This document shows positions 10,941-23,059 of a stretch of DNA of 64,000 nt, piece by piece. The notes below the pieces were generated by a model that was not told where the DNA came from, searched no databases, and worked only from the letters and a program-made list of their open reading frames with translations. How positions within the stretch are numbered: the stretch's first letter is position 1; each line of letters opens with the position of its first letter. The stretch covers positions 571,961,241 to 572,025,240 of the forward strand of contig NC_081410.1 in the NCBI RefSeq assembly GCF_030272615.1, given 5' to 3'. The position numbers and the translations under genes are program-made. Source of the stretch: Cryptomeria japonica (Eukaryota; Streptophyta; Pinopsida; Cupressales; Cupressaceae).

Positions 10941-11929
10941 GAATTTTCTATGCACATTGAGCTCAAATAGAGGTTTCTATTGTGTTTGTAGCATCCCAAA
11001 ACCCTAAGATTGATTTTTATTTCATCAAAATTGGAGAAATTAAAAAATTAGGTCAATCTAGTTGAGGAAACAAAAATCAAGGCAAATTATGGGGGTAGCT
11101 GAAAAATTTAGGTATTTTGGCAGAAAATGGAGGTCACCATCATGCCTAGGAGGCCCAAAAACCCCTAAATCGCTTGTTAAATTGTCAAAAATAGAGATCA
11201 GGAATTTTTTTGCAATTTATTTTAGCAACATAAAATTCTATAAGGATCTATACTATTAGTGTCAACAAAAATAGCTGCTTCAAAAAACTCACACAACTTA
11301 TTTTCTACAGGGTCAAAAATTTTGTTTAAAAATTTATGAAAATGAGGTGTTAATTATTAGTTTGAAAAGTTCTTTTAAAATAGTCAAAAGGAGGACAAAA
11401 AAGTATGCACAAACCTATACTAGGCCTACATCAATAGTCTTGTGAGCAATTTTGGAGCTATTTTTGGCAGACTAAATTTGGTGCTCATCTAAATTTAGCC
11501 AAACTCTTCTATTTTTAGCTTTTAGGTTGCTTTCTGACCTAGTCTCAGTTTTTTGCCTATAACTTCATCATATGAAGTTGAAAATGAGAAAATGAGATAT
11601 TGTCGGAAAGCTAATTCTAGGGTTGATATGGATCTAGTTATGGTTTTGTTAGATACTACAACATTTTTCCGTACTAGGTCTCCAAAATTAGCCTTATGTT
11701 TTTTGCTTCACGAGCGATAACTTGAGCAAGCACACTACATTGTTTTACTTCCTCACATCACTAGAAAGCTCTCAAAGTCCTCCATTTAGATATGCCATCA
11801 ATTTTTATAGAACATTAATCGAGTACATAGTAATATTAGTTTTTATTATTTCTCAATTTTATGATTTCTATACTTATAGAAGTACAAAAGTGTTCATTTT
11901 TCTTGCTATGGGGGGATAGAATCATCATC

Positions 11930-12600
11930 TTTTAGATTCCTATATTCCTCTAACCCTATCCTAATAGTGGATTCTTCTATTATGAAACTCATTGCTCATA
12001 ACTATCATAGTTGGAACACTACAATGACTGAATTGCTTCAGTATAGGGTTTTATGGTCTTGTTTAGATGAGACCTAGCCCAACTTGACTAGTGAATTTGA
12101 GATCATTCAGTATAGGGACAAGACAAATTAGGATATGGTTTTGATTATCCTACATGTATTAGACAATCTCCATTTCCATAATGATTCCCACACCACTCCT
12201 AGGGCTATTTCTAGATAAAATTTAAGCAAATTTCTGGAGGTATTAATGAGTTTCCTACACTTCGGATTGAAATAGATTTGACATTATTGATACCTAGTTT
12301 ATTTCCTTCCATTTAGGACCTTTTTGAGAACTTTAAATACATTAGATCATAGTTACATGGTTGTGGCAAGTAGAAGACTAATAAGGAGTGCATCTTCTTG
12401 ATTCTCTCTAAGTTTCAAGGCCAATTTCAATTCTTTGCTTCATTATTCTATTCCACCATGGATGCTTTGGCTACCACATTCACATAGTGCATTCATTTTA
12501 GGTGCTTTGTGAGTACTTGACATGGGATAAAGCCAAGCTATCATAAATTGATTCAGTTTTTAGTTCTAAATATTAGGCCTTGGTTTTTAAGACACCTACA
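11930..12600 (+). pseudogene. Degenerate copia gag
   Basis: A plus-strand frame reads KLIAHNYHSWNTTMTELLQ, the typical N-terminal motif of copia gag polypeptides (K-L-x-G-x-N-Y-x-x-W), followed by an L-W segment and the acidic continuation, with several internal stops. It lies about 1.1 kb after a copia-type PBS on the same strand. No zinc knuckle or pol domain follows before the GAA repeat at 12617. It is a fragment. The interval 10941-11929 between PBS and gag holds no gene that I can recognise. Confidence 0.6.
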
Positions 12601-12616
12601 TTTATAGGGGAACAAA

Positions 12617-12654
12617 AGAAGAAGAAGAAGAAGAAGAAGAAGAAGAAGAAGAAG
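12617..12654 (+). repeat. (GAA)n microsatellite
   Basis: About twelve uninterrupted GAA units, at the end of the copia gag relic. Confidence 0.95.
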
Positions 12655-12699
12655 CTGGAGGTTAGTTAGGATGTGTAGAAATAGCTACAGTTGTATGAA

Positions 12700-14460
12700 A
12701 GTTTTTTATTATTTTTGATGCATGGGCACTGTTTTTTGTTTAGTCTCCAAGTGGTTGTTCCTTGCCTGAAGATTTAACTTTGTAACTCTTTGCTATTCTC
12801 AGTTCAGGGTCATCTCCCTTCTTATATAATAAAAAACATGATATTCAATCCAATATATGTAGATATGTGAAAATGTGCTTTGAAGATTGAAATTACGACA
12901 TTACTAAGATTAGTCTAAAATAAAATAAAAGGGGTGCACCTAGGGTTAAAGGCCCCAATTTTATAATATGTAAAATTGATGAGAGAGGAATTTAGATTTA
13001 ATTAAATTATTTGCCTAAAGAATCCCTATAAATGCACGATGCAATGGGACATACTAAGGTGGGTGCTCACCTAACTGTGGAATTGGACAACCCTAACTAG
13101 GGGTGTATAATTTACAATACTACAACTTGTCAAAATATCATTTGTAATGTCTTTAAATCATTCTAAATATTTTTATTATTATTAATTGTTGTTTGATCTA
13201 TTTTGTTTTGTGTTATTTGCAATTGTCTTTGTCTACTTAATTAAGATGTTATCTCCTATTGTGAAGTATTATTTTTTAAATGATTTTGAGAATCAAGATT
13301 AAATTCATCTTGAAATATATTATTTGGTGTTTATAGCACATGATCTATTTTAATAGAGTTCATCCCTTTAGAACTAATGTTAACATTCCCATGAAATTGC
13401 CGATGTTTTTGAAATCATTCATGATTGCACTCTTATATTATTTGTCCTTATATCTCATTCAATTGATCTAAATGCATATCTCTTTGCATTCTTCTTCTCA
13501 ATATATGTTGCTCATCTTTAAATGTTTATGTTCGATGTGTTATCATCTCATCTAAATGTTGTCTCATTTCTACTTCAAAATATTCCACCATTATATCCAC
13601 CCTACATTTAATGTCTTTCTATGTCAATTTGGTTTTGAAAATTTATTTATTCCTATGTTTGTGCATCAATCATTTGTTCATGTCATTGTCTTATAATTTT
13701 AAAAAAAAATCTCTTTATTCTTCTCTTTATTGCTCTTCATTTTCAAGACTTCTTACTTCATCTTTTTGTACATTAGCCATTTGTTTTTGGTAAGATAAAT
13801 GGGTTTTACATGGACCCGAAACCAAAAGTTTTACAATAGCCGACCATCAGCCAAACAGACATGAACCAACATCAAAAAAAATTATCCATTTGTTCATGTT
13901 GTTGTCTCATATAATTTTGAGCATATTCTCTTCGATGCTCTTTATTTATAAAGTTTACCTTTGCATGAGGCATCCTACAAATTAAACAGATAAATAATTC
14001 GAATTAAATGTAAAAACAATCTTAAATTATATGTTTGAATAAAGCTTATATATGCATATAAAATTTAAATATATTAAACATTTAGTTTTTAGTTATATTA
14101 AAAAAATACTAATTTTTAATAAATAATTGATTTTTTCAAACTAAATTAAAAAAAAGAATAATAAAACATACGATTATATAATTATTCTCTTATTAAAATT
14201 TGTGCACTAAACATAACCATCAAATATATAAAAGCTTCATTTTATTCAATGTAGATTTTTAAAATCTCAAAATAATTAATAAATTATAATATTAAACTTT
14301 TTAAATAATATAAAGTTTTGAAGAAAAAATATGGCTTACTTGTGTTCTTGGTAATTTATTTACTCTTTGTCAATTTATTCTATTATGGGTAAATTGTTTT
14401 CTCCTCAAATGTTTACACATTTATTCTCTAATAATAATTATGATGATTAAATAAAAAAAT
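12700..14460. other. AT-rich stretch without a gene
   Basis: Very AT-rich, with many short homopolymers and no sustained coding frame on either strand. A short ORF at 13611-13793 is low-complexity and looks accidental. Confidence 0.6.
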
Positions 14461-14859
14461 GGGAGAGGCCCCAACCTTTACATAATTGTAGAAGTGAAAA
14501 AAACCAAGGGTCTCGAGAGGAGTGAGAACACCCAACTGAAAAACTAGCTATAAAAAAGGAACAAAAGCCAACTAACCACAAAAACTAACTAGAAAAGAAA
14601 ACTAGATTGAGAACAGATGGATAGAGACCAAAAAAGACCCAAACCAACCACTAAAGGCACAAACAAATGGCGTACATGGTGGGGTTTTTCCACTTTGCTA
14701 GTCTTGCCTCAAAGATTTCATATTCTTTGAGAAAGACAACTTCTTATTAGAACCTTTTCCAGATGACACAACATGGGACTATGGGGTAACCTTCACCCTT
14801 TAAGCAGTCGGGTTCGTCAGAAAGGCTAAATACAACTTAATCTGGCATCTCTTCTTCTT
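14461..14859 (-). other. Possible 3' untranslated part of a retroelement
   Basis: Read on the minus strand it follows the polymerase-free ORF remnant, is T-rich and stop-filled, and ends in an A/T-rich stretch near 14440-14470. It resembles a retroelement 3' UTR, but no terminal repeat or target duplication was identified. Confidence 0.3.
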
Positions 14860-16290
14860 GTGCCTTCTATTAAATTCCTCCTGAATAACCTAAAGAGAGG
14901 CCAAATTCTTCCTATCCGTTTCCTCATTGAGAGTCGTCATATCATCCAACATCCTTTTGAGGGTTGTTTGGTTGCCTTCTATCTTCTCAATGACTTTGGC
15001 CATCTCATGCCTATCATCCTTCTGATTCTCCTTGGTAGTGAGCTCATTGATTTCCCCTTCCATACCTTCACACTCTTTCAATATGTCTTTCAAATCATTG
15101 GTTTTCACCTAAACTCTCTAGTCTTTTTCATCCATCATCCAACTAGATGCTCTGATATTTTCCTCGGTAAGAGCCTCCAACTTGTTGATCTTTTTCTTGG
15201 TCACATTGAGTTAAGAAAGGAGCCAACAGATAATGGGTTCCTACCTATTGTACCCATCACAAAGCTTGTTCACGTTCTTTGCAAGAAGAAGTTCCAATTT
15301 TGTGGAGAAGTGACAAAGGGGAGGGGAGCCCAACAAGGGTGTGGAAGGGGTGACAAAAGCCTCTTTAAGGTCATCCAGAGTCCATTTAGCATTTGTGGAC
15401 CTAAAGAACACAATATCCTCGAAAGAAATGGCCTCAAACTCTGACACATCAAATGTAGAGACTTCAGGGGGCTAGGTCGTTACTTGTTTCTAGCAAACTG
15501 TTTAGAGTTAATACTAGTAAGAGTGCCTTTTTTAGGGAATAACACTATGAGTATCCTTACAAACTAGTTTTTTCAATAACTCAACAACCAAGGTGGGATT
15601 AGAAGGAGGACTAGAGGGTCTATGGAAGGCCCACAAGTACGGGTTAAGGCCAGACGGAAATCATACAATCTCAAGATAATCCCTTAACAAAGATGAAGGA
15701 AATTTTTGGATTTAGAAGCAACAACCGATTGAGAAATTGATGAGAAAATATAGTAAGGAAAGTTTTTTACTCCATACCTAAGGTGGTTGAGCATTGAGAA
15801 AATCTTAGAGTGAAATCGTTTAAATCTCTCATCCAAAGTAATGTAATTCATGACGAGTAGAACAACCTCCTTCCAGAAATGTGATAGGTCTTCTCTATTG
15901 AAACCACTTTCAAGACGAGCCAGCTTCTCTCATGGCTTGATGAACCTTGAAATATTAGCCATGTAGTTCCCTTTTAGTTTCTTAGGGAATGTTACACCTT
16001 CCACAATAAGACTAGTCATAGTAGCAATGGAATCCATAGAAATTATAAAAACCACACCACCAATTTTGGCTTCACCCTTATTCCATGATTGTGCTAATTG
16101 TTCCTAGAGGGTAGGGTTAAAGCCCTTCATGCCCTCTATGTAGAATGCTTGATTACCTCTCATGACCTTCTTCTAGAGAGCTCCATTTTTCTTGAATTTT
16201 TCATAGTCGTCCAGTTTGGTTGAGGTCACCACCCATGGTTAAGCCTTCCACTAGGAAAACTAGTAATAGTGACCAGGATAGGACTTTGGG
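14860..16290 (-). pseudogene. Broken polymerase-free retroelement-type ORF, copy 2
   Basis: The minus strand from about 16250 to 15660 reads in one frame for about 200 codons with only a few stops: KLDDYEKFKKNG, RGNQAFYIEGMKGFNP, GVVFIISMDSIATMTSLIVEG, then FWKEVVLLVMNYITLDERFKR. After a frameshift near 15600 come EFEAISFEDIVFFRST and a C-terminal Glu/Lys-rich coiled-coil-like stretch (15108 to 14890, ELTTKENQKDDRHEMAKVIE). The segment ISMDSIATMTSL recalls the conserved helix of putative plant transposon proteins. No RT or integrase motif is seen. It lies just downstream of a LINE-type RNase H relic on the same strand; whether both belonged to one element is unclear. Confidence 0.5.
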
Positions 16291-16439
16291 GAAATGTTAA
16301 CTATAGGTGGTTTTGGGGGAAATGTTTCTTTCACCTAATTTAAAATACCACTCCAAAACAATAAATGATTGAAGTACAAAATTTACAAGATGACAATCCA
16401 AAAGGCGATCTTTATATTTTTTATGCAACCTTGGGATTA

Positions 16440-16870
16440 CCTTTTGCTTGTATTATGGCATGGATATCCTCTAGCAACTCGTGCTAGGTTGTCCAAATTT
16501 TGATCATGTTGGAGAAGGGGCAAAGGTTCACCAACCTATCTACAGTCTTAATCCTCTTGCTAAGGGTGTGTTTGATCCTAACGTGGCCAAAAGTATAAAT
16601 GACACTATGCATTTGGTAATGAGGTCCTTATTTCTCCACTGAGACGTGGTGATCCATCATGATGAATTTTTTAGAGTCACCTTCTATAATGAGTATTTGG
16701 TAACTTTTGTCCTTGGCAATAGTTAATCGATTATATACTATCGCCACCTCCGCAAAGTTAGATGTTTGGATGCCTAGGTTAACTACATAAGACACCATCA
16801 ACTTGCTACCTGGACCTCTAATGACCCCACCCCCACCTACTCGACACAAGTTTCCTTTAGATGACCCCAA
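16440..16870 (-). pseudogene. LINE-type RNase H fragment
   Basis: Minus-strand translation begins GSSKGNLCRVGGGGVIRGPG, close to the GxxKGNPGxxGxGGVIR signature of plant RNase H domains at the C-terminus of non-LTR retrotransposon ORF2. It continues through NFAEVAIVYNRLTIAKD and IIEGDSKKFI (second and third acidic sites), then after a frameshift VRIKHTLSKRIKTVDRLVNL, which corresponds to the last His/Asp motif. The leading Asp is not visible and several stops follow. No RT lies upstream, where the DNA becomes AT-rich. An isolated, dead domain. Confidence 0.65.
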
Positions 16871-16899
16871 CTGGTGTTGGGGAAGGGTGGGGGACTAGA

Positions 16900-17542
16900 T
16901 AATAATCATGTTTAGATTTACACATTTACCTTATTTCTTCCACTCATTATCATTTAATTATTTTGGTTTGAAACATCGTTGACTATTTTTTTGAATGGTT
17001 CGAAATGGTATTATTTTTAATTTAATTTTGTCGACATTCTATTAATTTGACTTTAACATTTTTTCCACGCACTCATGCTATTACACTCCACCTCGTGCTT
17101 GCCACTATAAGTTACACCTCTCAACATAATAAGTATAAATTATAAACATAATCCATGTTTCCCTTGAATCTTTATAAAATCTGTTAACTTTAACAAACAT
17201 TATACCTTTTTTAAATTAAGATATATTTTTGAATTAAATATATATAAGTAAACAAATTGTTAAATAGAACTTCATAATAACTACTAGTAAAATTGTTGAG
17301 ATCAAAGTTAAATATAAGCTTGAACAAGTAATTAAGAGATAAATAAATAAACAATTTGAACTTATTGAGAATAAATTTAAATTTAAGCCTTCAACAAATA
17401 TTGATCAACATTAGCTGGTTTAGCAACTTGGACTTCGTAATCCATTTTTTTACTTAACATGTCCAATAAGAGACAATACTTATTATAACCATTATTCATT
17501 AAGAAACAAAACAGAAAAACATAAAGTACGTGCTAGGGAGTG
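16900..17542. other. AT-rich 3' flank of the P450 gene
   Basis: No coding frame. The minus strand just after the P450 stop contains AATGAATAA near 17490-17500, which could act as a plant poly(A) signal. Confidence 0.4.
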
Positions 17543-19138
17543 CTAGTAAAGATTATCTGGAAGACGTGGTACGGGAATTGCATGTAACTGTTTAAAAGTA
17601 ACTCCAAACTCGTCCGTCATATCTGTTACTCTCATCCCATCCGGAAGTTTCCACTGAAACGAATGAAGCAAAGAAGCCAAAACAAAAGCAACCATCCGGC
17701 TTGCCAATGGAAGCGCCGGACAAATTCTTCTTCCTGCTCCGAATGGAATCAGCTCGAAGTCATGTCCCCTGTAATCTATCTTGCTATTCTCGCCCTCCAG
17801 AAATCTCTCGGGCATGAATTCAGAAGGATTGTTCCAAATCGAAGGGTCTCTCCCAATAGCCCAAACGTTCACCATTACCTGGGTGTGTTTGGGTATCACA
17901 AATCCCCCGATCTCGCAGGAGCTTTCGGCTCTGTGGGGGAGCAACATGGGAGCCGGCGGGTGCAATCGGAATGATTCCTTCAGAGCTGCATGGAGATAAG
18001 GCAGACGATCAACATCAGATTCTTCCACTCTTCTCTTGCAACCAACCACTTCATCCAATTCCTGTCTGACTCGGTTCAGTTTTTGCGGATTGCGAATGAA
18101 TTCTACCATGGCCCATTCTATTGTGGTAGTGCTCGATTCAGTACCGGCAGCAAACAATTCCTGAAACCAGAGAGCAAGATTAGAGGTCTAGAAAACCCAA
18201 GATTTATAGACCTTTGGAGACAAAAAAAAACAAATCTTTTGAGTACTACTCACAGCTATTAAAGCTCGAATACCAACGAGAGTGAAATCTTCAGTTCTGG
18301 AATCCAGCAGAGCATCCAGAAAATCCTTGTCGGAATCGTTAAGATCAACGCATTTGCTGGTGGCGGCGAGCCTTTTCTGTATGAACGTTTCAGAAAAGTC
18401 ATACAATAGCTTGAAATACCCGGCCATCTGACGAGACACACCCTGGGGGTCGAGGAACCGGAGAAACGGAAAAAGGTCCGCCAGATTGGGCATTACGAGG
18501 AGCTTCATTAATTCCCAGATGGTATATTTGAGCTCCGCAGAAACTGGATTGCGTGGATCGCAGACGTTTGTGCCGAAGATCATGTTGCCTAACAAATTCA
18601 GAGACGTGCAGAATACCGTCCTCCCGAGGTCCACAACCTTTCCCTTGTCCTCGAATACGAGTCGAATGGTGCGAAATACTTGATCTCTTCTGAGATGTTC
18701 CAGAGCTTCGATTCGTTTGGGGCTGAAAAGCTCAACAGTTGAAATGCGTCGGAGATTGCGCCAGTAAGGGCCGTAGTCACCCCAAACTAGCGAGGACTTG
18801 TCATGGGAAAGAGACCTGAATGTTTCCATCACAGGTCGTCCAGCGAAGATATTGTCGTGTGTTTTGAAGATCTCCTTAGCCATGGCAGGAGATAAGACCA
18901 CCACTACTGTTTTCATGCCCAGACGGAGAGACACGAGTGGGCCGTATTTGAGAGAGAGGTCATACAGAGATTCGTGAGGTCTCCTTCCCAGCTGAAAGAG
19001 GTTTCCCACAATAGGCCAACCAGGAGGTCCAGGGGGAAGAAGAAGCTTTGTCTTGGTCTCCCTTCTCCATAGAAAGAAGAGAACAAATGAAGCAGCAGAA
19101 AGGAGCAGAGAGGACCAAGAAAGCGGTGGAATATCCAT
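17543..19138 (-). CDS. Cytochrome P450, CYP76-like, two exons
   Basis: Exon 1 is 19138-18254 (295 codons) and exon 2 is 18160-17543, giving 500 residues, the normal length. The 93-base intron starts GTGAGT and ends TTTCAG, in phase 0, at the intron position typical of plant A-type P450s just before the I-helix. Visible features: N-terminal membrane anchor (about 6-24) and proline hinge PPGPPGWPIVGN (35-46), placing it on the ER; I-helix AAGTESS (299-305); KESFR (356-360); PERF (412-415); heme loop FGAGRRIC with Cys442. PNLADLFPFLRFLDPQG is a CYP76-type signature. CYP76 enzymes commonly hydroxylate monoterpenoids and other terpenoids, so a terpenoid oxidase is likely; the substrate is not predictable. 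Slight oddities: Ser304 where Thr is usual, and Ala444 where the heme motif usually has Gly. It appears intact and is the only intact host gene here. Confidence 0.93.
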
Positions 19139-19187
19139 GTAAACTGTAACAAGGAGATCCTTATTTCGTTTACTTTTGCAGAGACAC

Positions 19188-19196
19188 TATTTAATA
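19188..19196 (-). promoter_or_regulatory. TATA box of the P450 gene
   Basis: The minus strand reads TATTAAATA, 50-58 bases before the ATG, which leaves room for a short 5' leader. Position and sequence fit a plant core promoter. Confidence 0.6.
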
Positions 19197-19229
19197 GGCA
19201 GAATCCTATCGGTGGACGGACTCTCGATA

Positions 19230-19235
19230 CACGTG
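19230..19235. promoter_or_regulatory. G-box CACGTG
   Basis: A palindromic CACGTG about 92 bases before the P450 start, with a second ACGT core at 19248-19251 next to a TTGAC W-box core on the minus strand. This is compatible with bZIP/bHLH or WRKY control, such as stress or jasmonate response. Inference from motif only. Confidence 0.4.
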
Positions 19236-19259
19236 ATTTTTTCGTCAACGTGGACTTTT

Positions 19260-20537
19260 TGAAAGAGTAAACGATGGCAAGCCTGAAATACTACTACTTA
19301 ATCTAAAATGGCGGCCACGTCTATCCTGTAACCATTTGCTTGGATCTATAAAAGGATTCCCCACGGTAGAATTCGATATCTTTTGCAGCATAGTAATTTT
19401 TTTCTTTTCTCTACTGACCAATACATAAGAGAAAATATATGTTTGATCAGCGACAAAAGAAGGCATCGAATGATGGAAAAAAATTATCTCCCCCATAAAA
19501 AAATGACGAGAGCGAGTGCATCATCTAACCTCCTTTTCTGTCTAACTCACCAGTTCAATTATTTAGTCGACAATGTGATGCACGCTAATCAATAATAAAA
19601 GGGCTAGGCTATTAGCCGACCTAGAGAACCTATCATATATAAGTTGACTTATCAATTTAATATAAAAAAATCTACATAAAAGATATAAATCTTCAAGACT
19701 TTCTTTTGGCTCTGACTATTACACTTTCAATTGGTGTAAGTATTAACCAATATATTAAAGATATAGTTAACAAAATTGATGTTGAGCTCGAAACTATAAC
19801 TTAATGTGTTTAGCGTGTACAAAAATTCCATAGCACGATGTATATGAGCTGATGTATTTTTTTATACATAAAACATTTTTTTTGTGTGTACATGAGTGGT
19901 CTTTTATACTACTAAATTGCCTAATGTGTCTTGAATTGAATATTAAACAAGAGCTGCATTGCAGCTACAGTCCCTGCCTAATGCAAAATTTTGGCAAAAA
20001 TGTATCACTATTTAGCATAAAACTATTACTGCTCGGTGCAATTATGAATGAATAACACATTTTCAAGTATTTGTTTAAATGATCGTTTGTGACATGGGAA
20101 GTTAACATATGCATTTAGTAGAAGGATTCCATTTAATGGACTTGGACTTTCTTAAGACATGCATGGAATATGACAATGGCACTGAAATTGTTGTGATTAT
20201 ATTTCCTGCTTATTATTTTGGCACCAGAGTTTGCAGTTCCTATGTGTATTCTATTATGACAAGCCTATTCCCTGCATTTGAACCCTACTGCTCACCAGCC
20301 GGAAATCGAAAATAATAATGAATTCAATTTCATGTTATAAATTGGAATTCACGTTGAGTGATCCTTTTCCTACTGGAAAATTTTGTTTCGAAGAATGCTA
20401 GTACAGGGTTTTCAGACTCTTTTTGGGGACTTAATGCTTGTCAAGAGAATAATTTAAGGGCAAAATATTTGCCATTTTGTAAGACCGCGTATTGATCATT
20501 TGTTGTTATGAAATTTGTTTAGAAAATGCCTGTAGAA
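19260..20537. other. Intergenic stretch between P450 and copia element
   Basis: No convincing gene on either strand. Short frames at 19852-20055 and 20109-20315 show no motif. Confidence 0.5.
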
Positions 20538-20542
20538 TGTAC
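20538..20542 (+). repeat. Target-site duplication (left) TGTAC
   Basis: TGTAC directly precedes the 5' LTR and recurs at 40355-40359 directly after the 3' LTR. Confidence 0.93.
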
Positions 20543-22074
20543 TGTTGACTCTTGATTGTCCTTGACGACCAAAAAAAAAAGGGTGACATCATGAAAGACA
20601 TGTTGATAAACCATTGGCATATTTTTATTAATAATGCTACCGTGCCTCATTTGCATAATGTTCAGTGAAATTTATGACGTGTACATCCACGTAATGACTT
20701 GGCATCAACTTACCAGGCATTCTTGCACGAGACTCTATTGTGGACTTCAAATGTTTTGAAATCCCATTTTATATTTTGGTTTCTTAAGTGGTAAAAGAAA
20801 AAGAATAAACAACAGTGTTTTATTTTGTTGCACAAACCCTAGAAGGTGCCGCCATGGGTAATTTGGAGGCTGTAACAGTGATTTTTCTTTTTCAGATTTT
20901 TACAGTAGTAAAAAATTGCAAAATGTTTTTCTCTTTTGTAAAAAAAAAAGAGAAGGAATAAAGAGTTTGATGGTTCTTTTTTTATGGTCATGTAACTATT
21001 TTTTTAAGATAACAAAAGTTTTACAAGTGTTTTATATGCTATAAACAAGAGATTCGTTGTTCATATGGATTTCAGTTTTCTGGAGTAGATTTATAACTAT
21101 TTTTTAAATGTTATACAAAAATCATGTTTTTGTTTAGAAACCCTAACTAATACATTTACCCTATTTTCGAAGGTATATTTGGAAGGTTGTTTTTCAAACA
21201 GTTTTGATTTAAAAAAAAATAGTTCATTTCAGTTTTTGAACTGATTCTACATCTTTGGGCATTTATACATATCATGGCTGTGACATTTAAAAAAAAAAGT
21301 GTGAGTGAGAAGAGAAAAAAAATAAAAGGCAGGGAAAACTGTGCATTACTTGCTGTGATTAGTGAAAAAGATTGAAAGGGTTTTTCATTGCATATTGTGA
21401 AAACTCTGTTTTCAGAAGTTCAGTGTGAATTTGATTTTGGAAATCAAGGGCAGAAAGGATTATTGTAATTCATACAAATAATAGAGTATACAAAGTATGT
21501 GATTTCGCTGCACTTTATAGCAGTGTATTTGTAAAAGGAAATTGTTTCAGTTGTACTCTTATAATCTCAAAGTTGCACAAGTATATTTTTGCAATTATGA
21601 TGTGGTTGGTGCTCCTTGAAGATAGTGTACAGAGTTGGTGCTCATTGTTATAATAAAAAGGATCTTGACAAGTGGTTTTTCTACCCCAAGAGGGTTTTCC
21701 ACTCATGAAATCTTTGTGTCATGTGTCAAAAGTTTTCCATTAGTTTCATGCTTTGATATGTTGGATTATTTCATTTGTTTTGCATTGTGCTAATTCATAC
21801 AATTGTAGTTTTATATCTGCAAATTCCATGTTATTGTGTCATTTATTAAATTAAATGTTATTTACTTCATTTCTCAAATTTCAACTTTGTTAATTTAAAG
21901 GCATTCTTTTTAGTTCATTAGTTTGATCATATTAGTATGTATACTTAAGAGAAACTATTTTGTTATGTTTGGTTTACATTCAATAAGGTTCTCTATCAAA
22001 ACTTCTTGTATAAGGTAAGTTCTTAGACTCTAATTCACCCCCCCCCCCCTCTTAGAGTCAATTCACTTCCAACA
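20543..22074 (+). repeat. 5' LTR of the copia element
   Basis: 1532 bp, TGTTG...CAACA ends. It matches the 3' LTR at 38879-40354 throughout, with scattered substitutions and small indels, including a longer poly-C tract (about 13 C at 22037-22049 versus 5 C in the partner). Confidence 0.93.
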
Positions 22075-22076
22075 AG

Positions 22077-22088
22077 TGGTATCAGAGC
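22077..22088 (+). other. Copia primer-binding site (initiator Met tRNA)
   Basis: TGGTATCAGAGC, the standard complement of the initiator-Met tRNA 3' end, lies two bases after the LTR. Confidence 0.93.
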
Positions 22089-22147
22089 ATAGGATCCCTC
22101 CATATAGATCTTTCCTAGGGATTGTTCCTGGTTGTTTGGAAGTTCAA

Positions 22148-23059
22148 ATGCCTCAAAATCAAGAAGGTGCTTCACTTTCCAGAGCTCCTCTTTTTGATGG
22201 CACTGATTATGTGATCTAGAGAATTTGAATGGAAACATATTTGATCTCTGTTGATCTTAATGTGTGGAATATTGTTACAACTAAGTATAAAGTTCCTGAT
22301 ATTATTCCTACAAACCCTGATGATAAAACAAAATATGAATTAAATGCTAGGGCCAAACATGCACTCCTATGTGGTCTTACAAAGGATGTGTTTGTAAAGG
22401 TCATGCATTGTAAGTCTGCCCATGAGATTTGGGATAAACTAGAAATAATTTATCAAGGAGATAAAAAAGTAAAAGAATCAAAGGTTCTCACACTCAAAAA
22501 TCAATTTAAGGCATTGCGAATGAAAGATGATGAAACTATTGCAAGCTATTTTCTAAGAATTGATGAGATAGTAAACTCTAGAAGAGGTCTTGGTGAAATA
22601 GTGGATGAACACGATGTTGTTAGAAAAGTCATTAGAACCTTATTGCCAAAATTTGAAACTAAGGTTTCAACCTTAGAAGAAAAGAAAAGCTTTTCTACAA
22701 TGACTCTTGATAACCTGCAAGGTATTCTTACTGCCTACGAAATGAGAATTGGCAGCAATTCCTCTACTTCAAAAGAAACATCTTTTAGAGTAGAAAAGAA
22801 AGAAGAACCTGATAGTGAATCTGAACTTTCAGATGCTATTGAAGCTCTACTTGTTAGAAAGTTGAAAAATAAATATAAGGGTAAATTACCCTTCAAATGT
22901 TTTAATTGTGGGAAAACCGGACACTTTGCTACTCAATGTCCTCTAAGTGATCTAAATAGCGAAGAAGAAAAACCAGAAAAATTCTACAAAAAGAAAATGT
23001 GGAATCCTAAAAAGAAATTCAATACCTTTAAGAAAAAGAAGAGTCTCTTCACAAAATAA
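22148..23059 (+). pseudogene. Copia gag with premature stops
   Basis: Reading starts at ATG 22148 and carries PLFDGTDY, the usual copia gag opening. A TAG and a TGA in frame just before 22229 break it; the rest (276 codons from 22229) is clean to a TAA at 23057-23059. The UBN2/gag-polypeptide core spans about residues 27-190, and an intact zinc knuckle CFNCGKTGHFATQC follows. Gag forms the particle and binds RNA. The frame continues directly into the linker and protease, so gag and pol form a single polyprotein. Confidence 0.88.

Noticed and set aside
14860-15444. 194-codon plus-strand ORF, hydrophobic
   Set aside because: It is the antisense of the coiled-coil ORF remnant on the minus strand; Leu/Phe/Ile richness comes from the Lys/Glu codons opposite.
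17663-18683. Several plus-strand ORFs of 65-103 codons
   Set aside because: Antisense shadows of the P450 exons.
22037-22049. Poly-C tract as a possible sequencing error
   Set aside because: Similar C runs stand at the same place of the LTR at 57.4 kb, so it is a family trait, although exact length is unreliable.
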